Assembly (NCBI GenBank): GCA_963788305.1
Contig: CAWBGK010000017.1
Coordinates: forward strand, 186,001-250,000
Source: UTCFX2 sp963788305
GTDB lineage: Bacteria > Chloroflexota > Anaerolineae > Anaerolineales > UBA4823
Length of the DNA stretch: 64,000 nucleotides
Direction of reading: 5' to 3'
The translations under genes and the position numbers were made by a program. A model generated the notes under the pieces. It searched no databases, was not told the origin of the DNA, and saw only the letters and a list, made by a program, of their open reading frames with translations. Of this stretch, positions 29,173 to 38,013 are shown in pieces. Position 1 is the first letter of the stretch. Every line of letters begins with the position of its first letter.

Positions 29173-31077
29173 TCAACCATTTTTTGCAATTAATTCAGAC
29201 AGATGAGCCTTTAAGACCCCGCGACGCTGAATATAGGCTTCGTCTGGGAGCCGTCCTTCCTGGTAAAGATCATCCAGCGCAAGGATTGCGTCCATCATCG
29301 ATTCGGCACTTTCGTCTTCATGATTGTCTGCCAGTTCATCTTTCGTCTGGATAGCTTTAATAGGACGATTTCTTTGATAAAGCCAAACACCCGCCAGGAT
29401 TAAGACCATCCCCAGTGCACCTAATCCGACCATCAGGTTTTTTTTCGGATTTCCTGCCAGGGTTGTTCTTCCTGCGGATGGATGTCCGGTAATAGTCAGA
29501 CGCAATCTATCATTTTTTTGGAAACGCCCCCCATTATACATATGATAGGGCACACCCTGGACATCTCGAGAGCCAGCATCCTGAATCCCTTTTCCTTTGA
29601 CCTTTACGCTGTCCTCCGGGACAAGAATAACCACTGCGTTCGTATCCATCAGAAATTCTCGATCAAGGTCTAATTCCCGGTTAAAAGGCATCTGGTAAGT
29701 GACCATGACTTGATAAGCCCCCGAGCCAGGTCTTACGGGCAGTGTGTCTCCAAAACCAACATCCGTGAGCACAAACCGACCGCCACTTTCTCTATCATCA
29801 AATTCCACCCCGCTGGCGCCTTTGGGCAGAGAGAAATTAACCACAGGTTTTCCAATCTCTGAAGCAACCAGGGTTGACATCGAAGGATTCGAGATGACAT
29901 ACAGCTCAATAATCCGAACGGTCGAAGGGTCCAGGAACTCGAAGAAAAAGTGGAGGCGGTCCATCGATAATATCGAAGCATCACTGGTTGAATCGTAAAC
30001 CTGGATTGGTAATTCAATCGAACTGGAAGGTTTTTCAGCAGTTAAGAATTCCGAGCTGTAAACAACTCCCTGGTAGTCTACCGTCGAAAGGAAACTTCGT
30101 CCTGAATTAATTAAGACATTATCGAACGCATATGTCCCATCCGACCGGGTTTGCGTGGTTGCTGTGTAGACAAGCTGCATCTGGTCAAAGCTATGCAGCA
30201 TCACCTGTTGACCGGCCGAAATCGAGCCACCGGATGCATTCATCAACATCCCCGTCACAGAACCACTGCCTGGAGTATTTGAAAACGGTTCCGTAGTGGA
30301 AAGTTGGACAGCTTCTTCGGTGGCAACGCTCAAGAATGGCTCTGGTGTCCCCGCTGACTCTTCGACAAGACTTGTCTGTGAACCAAAGGATCGTACATAA
30401 TTTGATAATGCCCAAATTTGGTCTTCAGAAAGAGTTTCAGAAAAAGCGGGCATACCCAGGCTCGAACCGGCAGCAATCGTTTGGAAGAAGTCGGTAAGCG
30501 AGCTGCCGGCAAAAAAATCTAAACGAGTAAAATCAGGCGGTACTAAATCTTTGGCATCAGGGCCCTTACCCTGACCGTCTTCGCCGTGGCAGCGAGCGCA
30601 GTTTGTCTGAAAAACCTCTTTGGTTTGTGCAGACGGAATTGGATTGCTTGACAGACTGAACATATATGCGACGACATCCCAACGTTCTCGATCCGTCAGG
30701 CTTGAAAATGGCGGCATGAAACGCTCAAGATTACCTTGAGTGGTGATTTTGAACCATTGACTTGGAACTGCTTTTTGGGCAACATCCAGAGATCCAATAG
30801 GTGTAACAGGGTTTGGCAAATCGCCGGCTCTCGGTCCGTCACCCAAACCTGTAGTCCCATGGCATGGTGCACATTTTTCGAGATAGATCGGTTTACCTGC
30901 TGATGCGTCAGGAGGGACCAGTGGATAAATTGGACCCGAAGTCGTAACTGCTGGGACAGCGGCAACCTGCTGTTGTTGAAAACCCGGCGGCGGCGTCACA
31001 TCCGCTGCCATTGAGAAATTGCAGCTTGAAAGAAGTAAAGCGGTAAAAATCAAAAATACAGCAAGCGTGAGCTTCAT
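29173..31077 (-). CDS. Membrane-anchored di-c-type cytochrome lipoprotein within the ccm operon
   Basis: Signal peptide with lipobox (LLLSSC), then two class I-like cytochrome c domains: CAPCHGTTGLGDGPR with a distal FMPPF Met, and CARCHGEDGQGKGP with distal GMPAF Met. Next come a beta-sandwich region (TGMLMNASGGSISAGQQV, carboxypeptidase-regulatory-like) and a long extracytoplasmic domain. The C-terminus has one membrane helix (LMVGLGALGMVLILAGVWLY) and a short SHOCT-like cytoplasmic tail (LDDLYQEGRLPDEAYIQRR). Start at ATG 31077; the longer ORF start overlaps the previous gene and is not real. Its place in the ccm operon suggests either an electron carrier for the maturation pathway or simply co-expression with it. 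Confidence 0.85.
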   Translation of the reverse strand: MKLTLAVFLIFTALLLSSCNFSMAADVTPPPGFQQQQVAAVPAVTTSGPIYPLVPPDASAGKPIYLEKCAPCHGTTGLGDGPRAGDLPNPVTPIGSLDVAQKAVPSQWFKITTQGNLERFMPPFSSLTDRERWDVVAYMFSLSSNPIPSAQTKEVFQTNCARCHGEDGQGKGPDAKDLVPPDFTRLDFFAGSSLTDFFQTIAAGSSLGMPAFSETLSEDQIWALSNYVRSFGSQTSLVEESAGTPEPFLSVATEEAVQLSTTEPFSNTPGSGSVTGMLMNASGGSISAGQQVMLHSFDQMQLVYTATTQTRSDGTYAFDNVLINSGRSFLSTVDYQGVVYSSEFLTAEKPSSSIELPIQVYDSTSDASILSMDRLHFFFEFLDPSTVRIIELYVISNPSMSTLVASEIGKPVVNFSLPKGASGVEFDDRESGGRFVLTDVGFGDTLPVRPGSGAYQVMVTYQMPFNRELDLDREFLMDTNAVVILVPEDSVKVKGKGIQDAGSRDVQGVPYHMYNGGRFQKNDRLRLTITGHPSAGRTTLAGNPKKNLMVGLGALGMVLILAGVWLYQRNRPIKAIQTKDELADNHEDESAESMMDAILALDDLYQEGRLPDEAYIQRRGVLKAHLSELIAKNG

Positions 31078-31123
31078 AATTAATGATTTTCCAGAGCCGC
31101 ATGGATTTCCATGACAAGGATCA

Positions 31124-31694
31124 TCATGGCTGAATTCTCGCCCCACATTTAGGGCAAAAATGGTCGGATTTTTGCAGGGGGCGACCGCACTTCGGGCAGA
31201 ATCCAGCAGATTTTTCCTTGCGGAGGCGCCTTCGATCCGATAGAAGGACTTCCATGTCATCATCCACCGCGGCGACCACTCCTGCTCCATTTCCAGGAGT
31301 TGTATGACCATTTCCTTTATTTGCATACGCACCAGAATTCGAATCCGGCTTTGGAGATCATGAACGCTTCCGTTTGGACTTCAACCAACAATCCTGTATC
31401 ATCATTCAATTGGATATCGTCTAGCTTACGCAGCACCTCTGCGCCCTGCTCCAATAATCTTGCTCTTTGATTAGGATAATCTTCATCAGGTATTTTATGA
31501 AGAAGATTGTCAAATTCCAGCTCTTTGAGGGCAGTCACAAGCCTGTCTCGCTCGGCTAAAAGCGCTGATCGTTCGTGTTCCTGAATGTTAACGGCATAAG
31601 ATTTAACCGGCTTCTCCTCCATGAACGGCCGACTGACAAATAAGCCCACCAGCAAAAGCAAGGCAATAATGAGAAAAATGGATCCGATCTCCAT
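31124..31694 (-). CDS. CcmI-position membrane protein with C-terminal double zinc ribbon (one frame break)
   Basis: N-terminal membrane helix (GSIFLIIALLLLVGLFVS) followed by a coiled region ALLAERDRLVTALKELEFDN and KIPDEDYPNQRARLLEQGAEVLRKL, which resembles the CcmI N-terminal layout (one helix plus a charged LEFDxxxGKI/DYxxL block). A one-base shift near 31355 continues into a Gly-rich linker and a double zinc ribbon with CPKCG at both ends (GFCPKCGRPLQ and FCPKCGARIQ), stop at 31124. The position between ccmG and the cytochrome lipoprotein supports a role in handling apocytochromes or CcmH. Exact function is inferred. Confidence 0.65.
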
Positions 31695-31699
31695 AGTTT

Positions 31700-32272
31700 T
31701 TATTGTTCCAGTGCTTCATCCACGACTTGTTTAATCTCAGCGACCGATTCGAAAGGGCTGATTTTAACATTTGCGAGATTGCCATTTTTATCGATTATAT
31801 AAGTTTCAGGGACTCCTGTTGCCCGAAATGCCTGGTAGATGCGGGTGCCAAGGTCCGGTCCATTGGGATAGCTGATATCATATTTCTCCAGATATTGAAG
31901 TGATTTCTTATCCGTGTCTGTCCAGGCAACGCCCAGAAAAAGGACATCCCCGCGCGGTTGGTAATACCTCCAGGCTGTTTCCAGATCTGCGGCTTCCTGT
32001 TCGCATGGCTTACACCAGGATGCCCAGAGATTCAACAAAACTACTTTACCCTTCATATCTTCTGGTTGGATCAGCTCACCGTCGAAAGTAGTCAGGCTGA
32101 AACGTGGAGCTTTCTCGCCTACCTTCATTTGACCTTTTTGCGCCTTTAACAATCCCAGAAACAAGAGGATCAATAAAACTCCCAAGCCAAACCAGGCGAG
32201 AATTCGCCCCCATTGCGGTCGAGAATTCTTCATTGGCTCAAGGTCAGATTTATTTTCAATATCCAGGGACAT
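31700..32272 (-). CDS. ccmG: Thiol:disulfide oxidoreductase CcmG/ResA-type
   Basis: Membrane-anchored thioredoxin-fold protein reducing apocytochrome heme-site cysteines. One N-terminal helix (ILAWFGLGVLLILLFLGLL), then FSLTTFDGE, the active site NLWASWCKPC, a central insert and the cis-Pro loop GVPETYIID. 190 aa. An internal ATG (MKNSRPQWG) at 32233 is an alternative start. Three-base gap to ccmH. Confidence 0.93.
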   Translation of the reverse strand: MSLDIENKSDLEPMKNSRPQWGRILAWFGLGVLLILLFLGLLKAQKGQMKVGEKAPRFSLTTFDGELIQPEDMKGKVVLLNLWASWCKPCEQEAADLETAWRYYQPRGDVLFLGVAWTDTDKKSLQYLEKYDISYPNGPDLGTRIYQAFRATGVPETYIIDKNGNLANVKISPFESVAEIKQVVDEALEQ

Positions 32273-32274
32273 TA

Positions 32275-32778
32275 CTAATCCTTCTGATTCCGTAGTTCTT
32301 CTTCAAGTCGCTCTAAATAAGGGTCCAGATTGGTGTCTGGGCTTTCCTTGTCCACTTTTTGAGATAGAACAACGGGTTTTTGGAAGCTACGGAATGCCTT
32401 ATAGAGCAAGAAAATCCCTGCCAGGAATGCTATTGGAGGAAATAAATACACCAGCCAATTTAACCCTCTTGCTGGCGGAGAGGCAAGCACCCGATCTCCA
32501 AATCGCTCCACAAAAAAATCCTTGATTTGCCTCTCGTCCCAGCCTTCGGACAACTTTTCTCGGATCAATTCTCGCCACTCAGCACAGGCTTGAGTTGGAC
32601 AGACATCCAAAGGTGTATTTTCGCAGACCGGGCAGTACATTTGCCTGGCAATTGCATTGACCTCGTCGTCCGTGACTATAATTGTCGACGGCGGCGGTTC
32701 CTGAGCTCCAACGATCCGAAAAAACAAGACTGCGAAGATTAAGGCAAGGATTACCGAAAAAACATGTTCTTTATTCAT
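32275..32778 (-). CDS. ccmH: Cytochrome c maturation protein CcmH
   Basis: Membrane-anchored thiol protein of the heme ligation complex with CcmF. Signal/anchor helix, then the redox motif region YCPVCENTPLDVCPTQACAEW. The canonical motif is LRCxxCQ, so the spacing CPVC matches while additional cysteines (DVCPTQAC) are also family-typical. DFFVERFGDRVL follows and a second helix WLVYLFPPIAFLAGIFLLY. Start chosen at ATG 32778. 20 bases after ccmF. Confidence 0.93.
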   Translation of the reverse strand: MNKEHVFSVILALIFAVLFFRIVGAQEPPPSTIIVTDDEVNAIARQMYCPVCENTPLDVCPTQACAEWRELIREKLSEGWDERQIKDFFVERFGDRVLASPPARGLNWLVYLFPPIAFLAGIFLLYKAFRSFQKPVVLSQKVDKESPDTNLDPYLERLEEELRNQKD

Positions 32779-32798
32779 CACAACAAATATCAAATGAG

Positions 32799-34862
32799 TT
32801 ACGATGCTTCTGCGCTGGCGTAATCGCGCCAACGGACGCGTTCTGTTTCAAGCTCGCGTTCTCTGTCCGGCCAGGCAGCAACCAATGTCCCCAGGATAAA
32901 GATTAAACCGCCAAGCCAAAGCCAGTTCACTAAGGGATTTTGATAAATTTTGAAGGTCGCACCCTGGGAAGAAACCGGTAGCCAATCTACCAGGATGATA
33001 TAAAGATCATCTTCCCAGGTAGTGCGTACGCCTGGAATAGTCATCGGCTGCTGTGATTCAAAATAAAAATCGCGGCGCGGATACAATTCACCGACAAACT
33101 TGCCGTCCTTTTCGATGCTCAGCACGGCTCGAGCCACATTCCGCCCATCTGGGGTATCGAATGTTGCGAGAGATTTGTAAGTGACGGAATAATCGCCCAG
33201 GGATAATGAGCCGCCTTGAGGAATCGAACCCTGGGTCTCCGTCTGGAAGATTTCGATCCCAATGATGCCGATTGCCATCAAGACTACCCCCAGGTGGATG
33301 ATATATCCGCCATATCGGCGGCGGTTGCGTGTCGTCATCCGCCGCAGCGCAGTAAAATAGCTTTCATTTTGAGTTCTGTGTCTTGCAGCGATGCCTCGCC
33401 AAAACTCATACAGAGTCACAGAAATAACCAGAGCAGACAGGAAAAAACCTAAGAGAGCCGGCCAACTCCGAATGCCGAGAAAAAAAGGCGTAATGAGGCC
33501 GACTACGAGAGAAAACAGGGTTGGTTTCCAGATCGCACGTCCCAGGGTTTTCGCGGTGGAATGCCGCCAGGCTGAGAGAGGTGCTACACCCATAAGCAAC
33601 AATAACCCGGCAAATAAGGGTCCTGTAGCCCTCTCATAGAAAGGTGGACCTACCGTCACTTTTTGACCGGTCACCAGCTCGGAGATCAAAGGAAAGATCA
33701 CCCCCCAAAAACAGATCACCAAAATACTCATGAACAGCAGATTGTTTAACAGGAAAAGCGCCTCTCGCGAAAGAAGCGAGGTCATGTGACCTTCTGACTT
33801 CAAGCTTTCCCAACGCATGAGCAGCAAATAGAGCGAGGTGATAAAAGTAATTCCAATGAATAAGAAGAACATTGGCCCAATTGCACTCTGGGCAAACGCA
33901 TGAACCGATGAGAGGACACCTGATCGGGTAAGAAAGGTGCCGAAGATCACCAGCGAATAAGTCAGGATGATCAACACCATGTTCCAATGTTTAAGCATGG
34001 CGCGTTTCTCCTGGATCATCACAGAATGTAGAAACGCAGTCCCAGTCAGCCAGGGCATAAAAGCCGAAATCTCGACCGGATCCCAACCCCAGTATCCACC
34101 CCATCCAAGAACATCATAAGCCCATCGACCTCCAAGGATTAAGCCCAGGGACAGAAATAACCAGGCTACCAGCGTCCAACGGCGTGTGATTCGGATCCAA
34201 CGGTCATCCGTCCGTCCGGTCACCAAAGCAGCAATCGCAAAGGCGTATGGGATGACAAACGCAACAAATCCAAGGTACAACATAGGTGGATGGATAATCA
34301 TCCCTGGATGGCGCAAGAGCGGATTCAACCCCTGTCCATCTCGCATGACTGCCAAAATGGCGCCAGCAGGCTTAAACATAGCGACAGTAAAATCACCTGC
34401 TGGCATCCGCCAGATGCGCATAAACGGGTTTTCAAAAAAGACGATCATACTGAGAAAAAAAGCAAGGGTGACCAGCGACACAACTACCACCCATGGCAAG
34501 AATTCTCGATCCCGATCCCATTTTCGAACTGTGACCGCAGTTGCAAAGGCTGCCATCAGCCACGACCAGAAGAGCAGCGAGCCAGATTGTCCCCCCCAAA
34601 GGGCTGTAACCCGCAAATACAAGGGCATGCTGTTGCTTGTAACCGATGTGACGTATTCGACATCATACTGACCAGTAACGAGCAACACGATAAGGCATAA
34701 TGCAGATATCGTGATTAATGGGAACGTCAACAGCATCGCAAGCCGGGCGCTTTCCACCCATTCCGGCTTCGCAGATCTCACTCCATAGATTGCAGCGACG
34801 ATCCCGTAAACCGCAACAAGGAGCGAGATAACCAGAGCGCCAAATCCGAAATCTGCCAACAT
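32799..34862 (-). CDS. ccmF: Heme lyase CcmF
   Basis: Large (687 aa) multi-pass membrane protein that transfers heme from CcmE to apocytochromes. The WWD-type heme motif is intact (LGWGGYWGWDPVEISAFMPWL) with conserved His around it (HPPMLYLG and AFLHSVMIQ). About 15 membrane helices, normal length, and a long periplasmic loop near the C-terminus. No frame breaks. Between ccmE and ccmH. Confidence 0.97.
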   Translation of the reverse strand: MLADFGFGALVISLLVAVYGIVAAIYGVRSAKPEWVESARLAMLLTFPLITISALCLIVLLVTGQYDVEYVTSVTSNSMPLYLRVTALWGGQSGSLLFWSWLMAAFATAVTVRKWDRDREFLPWVVVVSLVTLAFFLSMIVFFENPFMRIWRMPAGDFTVAMFKPAGAILAVMRDGQGLNPLLRHPGMIIHPPMLYLGFVAFVIPYAFAIAALVTGRTDDRWIRITRRWTLVAWLFLSLGLILGGRWAYDVLGWGGYWGWDPVEISAFMPWLTGTAFLHSVMIQEKRAMLKHWNMVLIILTYSLVIFGTFLTRSGVLSSVHAFAQSAIGPMFFLFIGITFITSLYLLLMRWESLKSEGHMTSLLSREALFLLNNLLFMSILVICFWGVIFPLISELVTGQKVTVGPPFYERATGPLFAGLLLLMGVAPLSAWRHSTAKTLGRAIWKPTLFSLVVGLITPFFLGIRSWPALLGFFLSALVISVTLYEFWRGIAARHRTQNESYFTALRRMTTRNRRRYGGYIIHLGVVLMAIGIIGIEIFQTETQGSIPQGGSLSLGDYSVTYKSLATFDTPDGRNVARAVLSIEKDGKFVGELYPRRDFYFESQQPMTIPGVRTTWEDDLYIILVDWLPVSSQGATFKIYQNPLVNWLWLGGLIFILGTLVAAWPDRERELETERVRWRDYASAEAS

Positions 34863-34881
34863 TTAGGGTCTGCCTAAGCGA

Positions 34882-35391
34882 TTAATTGGTCTGTTCCGGT
34901 ACAGCATCTTCATATTTTGTGGGGCATTTTAAAAGCAGTTCATCTGCGTAGAAAATGCCATCTTCTCCCACTTTACCAGTGATGATCGCTTGAGCCTCGT
35001 TTCGCAGCAAATCCGGTTTCGGACCGTTGTACAGCACCATCAAATGTTGGCGGTCTGGATCCTCAACTGCCTCATGAAGCACCTGAGCCAATCCTCCTAA
35101 CTCCTCAATCTCCTGGTTATCCCCCGGTATACTCGCAATCGTGAAAGTTAAATTCAGTGTCTGCGAATCGTATTGGATCGAGTCACCAATCACTGCTCCA
35201 GATATGCGCAGATCACGGTTTTGAACTTCCGCTCCTTTTGCAAAGACTTCATCCACCGTTAAAAAATACTGTGCATTCGCTTGAGTCGATGAGACAATCA
35301 AGTAGACGACCGCAGCTACAATCAACAATCCACCAAGTATAAATTTAAGGCGCCCTGCGGAACCTCTTTCTGCCTGGGTTGTCTGCTCCAT
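34882..35391 (-). CDS. ccmE: Heme chaperone CcmE, Cys-type (CxxxY)
   Basis: Periplasmic OB-fold chaperone that carries heme covalently to CcmF. N-terminal helix (LKFILGGLLIVAAVVYLIV), then the beta-barrel with YFLTVDEVFA and DLRISGAVIGDSI and VLYNGPKPDLLRNEAQAIITG. In the usual protein the heme attaches to His in an HxxxY motif; here the site reads LLLKCPTKYED, so Cys156 takes the His position (CxxxY). Cys-type CcmE proteins are known in some sulfate reducers and archaea. First gene of the operon; GGAGG ribosome site before the ATG. Regulatory gap 35392-35625 contains no gene. Confidence 0.93.
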   Translation of the reverse strand: MEQTTQAERGSAGRLKFILGGLLIVAAVVYLIVSSTQANAQYFLTVDEVFAKGAEVQNRDLRISGAVIGDSIQYDSQTLNLTFTIASIPGDNQEIEELGGLAQVLHEAVEDPDRQHLMVLYNGPKPDLLRNEAQAIITGKVGEDGIFYADELLLKCPTKYEDAVPEQTN

Positions 35392-35625
35392 AATCGTTCC
35401 TCCGTTTGTGTTTAAACAATAATATTGCGGGGAAAAGATACCCGATCATTCGCGCTACGGAATTCTGTCATATCAAGATTAACCTAGCCTGAGACTGTAT
35501 AAATAAAAGCATGAGAATGTGTTAAGGGAATGTTATGGCAAATACTTGTGGGAATTGAGATATAAACCAAACAACATGAGCCGGATTTCCATAGGCTCTC
35601 AAGCACGATTCAGTCGGAATCGGAT

Positions 35626-36313
35626 TTACATAATTTTGAGCACGCCCGTTCGGATGGCAAATTTGACCAGCTCTGCACACGAGTGAATATCCAATTTGGA
35701 CATGATTCTTTCACGGTGGCGTGCAACGGTCTTGTGACTGATCCCTAACTTTTCGCCAATTTCGATGTTCGTCATCCCATCTGCCACCGACTGAAGGACC
35801 TGAATTTCCCTTTCTGATAGCAACTCAAGCCGAATTCCGTCGGATTCCGACAAATCCTGGCGTGATTTCGAAGTATCATTTTCCGCGAGTCGGCGATAAT
35901 CTTCAAGAAGCCAGGATGCGAGTTCAGGTTGCAGGAAAACATGACCGGTTGAAACCGAGTGAATCGCTTCGACCAGCTCTTCTGCAGCGGCTTGCTTCGT
36001 CATGTAGCCATCCGCACCTGCTTGTAGCATTTCAAAGAAATATTGTTTATCCATGTGGACTGTCAGAGCCAGGACCTTGCACTCAGGCAGTACTTTGTTT
36101 TATCCGGCGCGTGGCTTCAAGTCCTCCTATCCCCGGCATAGTAATATCCATCACCACCAAATCAGGATGGGCTTCAAACACTCTTTCAACAGCGTTCTCT
36201 CCACTGTTTGCTTCAGCAACAACTTCCAGATCGCTTTTTGTTTGAAGATATGTTTTTAAACCAGTACGGACAACATCATGATCGTCAACCAACATTAATC
36301 GGATCTTGTTCAA
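35626..36313 (-). CDS. NarL/FixJ-family response regulator (one frame break)
   Basis: Receiver domain MNKIRLMLVDDHDVVRTGLKTYL with phospho-acceptor Asp in DLVVMDITMPGIGG and Lys in GYMTKQ. A C-terminal LuxR-type HTH follows (LSEREIQVLQSVADGMTNIEIGEKLGISHKTVARHRERIMSKL). The first ~75 residues and the rest are in different frames; the shift lies near 36060-36090 in the beta4 strand. It starts with TTG at 36313 behind GGAG. It follows its cognate kinase with a few bases of gap. Closely related to the regulator at 48988-49641. Confidence 0.9.
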
Positions 36314-36317
36314 TTTT

Positions 36318-37803
36318 CTACTCCTCGATCAACTTTTGAAAAAGCCCAGATTGACTGTCTGTGGTAAATCTTATGGTGATTTCGGTTCCTTTCCCGACTT
36401 TCCGATCGAATCTGCAGATCCCCACCGCTTGCTTCTGCACGCTCGCGCATTCCTGCTAATCCCCACCGGCCATTGATAATCTGATCAGGGTTAAAACCTT
36501 TTCCTTGATCAGAAACCGACATGAATACACCATCATCCTTAAATTTGAATTGAATTTGTGCCTGTTTCACTCCGGAATGTCTTGCTGTATTGGTGAGCGA
36601 TTCCTGAGTTATCCGATAAAGTGCTGTCTCTACAAGTGGATTCAACCGACGCTGATTTCCAAGGATTTTCAAACCGACTTTCAGACCCATTTGGCGTTCG
36701 GATTCATCGCAGAGAGACCTGAGTGCAGGAACCAGACCAAGATCGTCCAGCTGGGCTGGCCGCAAATCGTGAACCAAACGATAGATCTCAGATGACATTT
36801 TTCTGCTTAATCCCTGCAGGTTATTCAGCTGGATGATCGCTTCTCGATCCCCTTTCATGTTATTCTGCAATGCAGCAAGATGGAATGTGAATGCAGTCAA
36901 CGTCTGTGAAGTATCATCATGCAGTTCACGCGCAATTCGGGCTCGTTCTTCTTCTTGAGCTAATACAATGTGACGCAGCATTTCTTTGCGCATCGCTTCT
37001 CGTTTGCTCGTTTCCTGTTCCAATTTCTCCAGCGCATCAATCCTGGCCTGGTGAGCTGATGCATATCTTTTCTGACGTTCCTCTTCGGCCAGGCGGGTTG
37101 CACGGATGAGGGCTATTGTGATAACGACTGCCATTGCTGCACGAATAACCTGGATTGGAAAACCGAAATAGTTTTCAAAGCTCAATGTGTTCAGCGAGCT
37201 TGCTGGAAACACATCGGCCGAGGTCACAACAATCTGAGTGAGTCCATAAATAAAAAAACTCCATGCGGCAATGCGCAAAGGATTCTGAAGCTGAACCAGA
37301 TTCTCTCCTGGAGCACGATTTGCATCTCGGTGGAGGGCTATTCCTGCCAACAATGCTCCTGGAACTGCAATGAAATAGCGCACAGCGATATCAACGTGTG
37401 CAATCTGATCATTATGGGAACCCCATATTAATAATCCGAACAACATGACGACGAGAACATAAGCGACTATACCGAAAAACCACTTTATCCTCGCCTTCCC
37501 ACTAAAAGCTCTATGAGGAAATAGCGCCTGCAGGCTAAAAATTAGCAAACAAATAAATGAAAAGATTAGTACACCAACCCTAAGCCAGCCCCAAAATATC
37601 GGGGATTGCATCGGAATCCAACCGCTTTTTTCAAGGAACATTTCCATCCATTCATGCATGCCGTGCACAAATCCAAAAATGAAGAGCGGGACCAAGATTC
37701 TCCGGTCGACCAGAATTGGTGATCGCCCGGATTCGGTATACATGGCCAAACCCATGCAAAAAAAAGCCAGGCCGTAGATAAAAAACACAAACGTAATACT
37801 CAT
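36318..37803 (-). CDS. Sensor histidine kinase with novel-looking multi-helix membrane sensor domain
   Basis: Six to seven membrane helices in the first ~230 residues, opening with YGLAFFCMGLAMYTESG and FGFVHGMHEWMEMF, then a coiled coil, the HisKA_3 phospho-His box RARIARELHDDTSQTL and the HATPase_c domain (SLTNTARHSG, SDQGKGFNP, GRWGLAGMRERAE). The ORF runs past into nonsense; a one-base shift near 36395 gives the normal ending KVGKGTEITIRFTTD with a TAG at 36318. The sensor domain shares the HGxHEW motif with the kinase at 47514. A TATAAT is present just upstream of its start. Divergent from the octaheme gene. Confidence 0.9.
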
Positions 37804-37829
37804 AATTGCTATTAATTATATGCTAATCT

Positions 37830-37869
37830 TTGGGTATTTATAGTAGAATATCTATGGTAATTTACCCAA
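37830..37869. promoter_or_regulatory. Long imperfect palindrome between kinase and octaheme genes
   Basis: TTGGGTA (37830-37836) and TACCCAA (37863-37869) are perfect inverted 7-mers about three helical turns apart centre to centre, with partial symmetry inside (ATAG...CTAT). They resemble the TACYYMT heptamers bound by NarL-type regulators and sit between the divergent kinase gene (37803) and octaheme gene (38014), in the right place for a two-sided control region. Confidence 0.5.
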
Positions 37870-38013
37870 TATTGTTGTTTTTTCTTTAAATAAAATCGAA
37901 GAATTTGGCTGATTAAAAATTGAGTTCCAAGCCGCTGCTACCTCCGGTTTTACCTGGCTCAATAAAAATAATCAAGTCAAAAGCATACACCGAAAATGAG
38001 GAGAAGATGGATT

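Noticed and set aside
31078..31332. The N-terminal 85 residues of the long ORF at 29173-31332
   Set aside because: They overlap the zinc-ribbon end of the preceding gene in another frame, lack a ribosome site, and the lipoprotein signal peptide begins at 31077.
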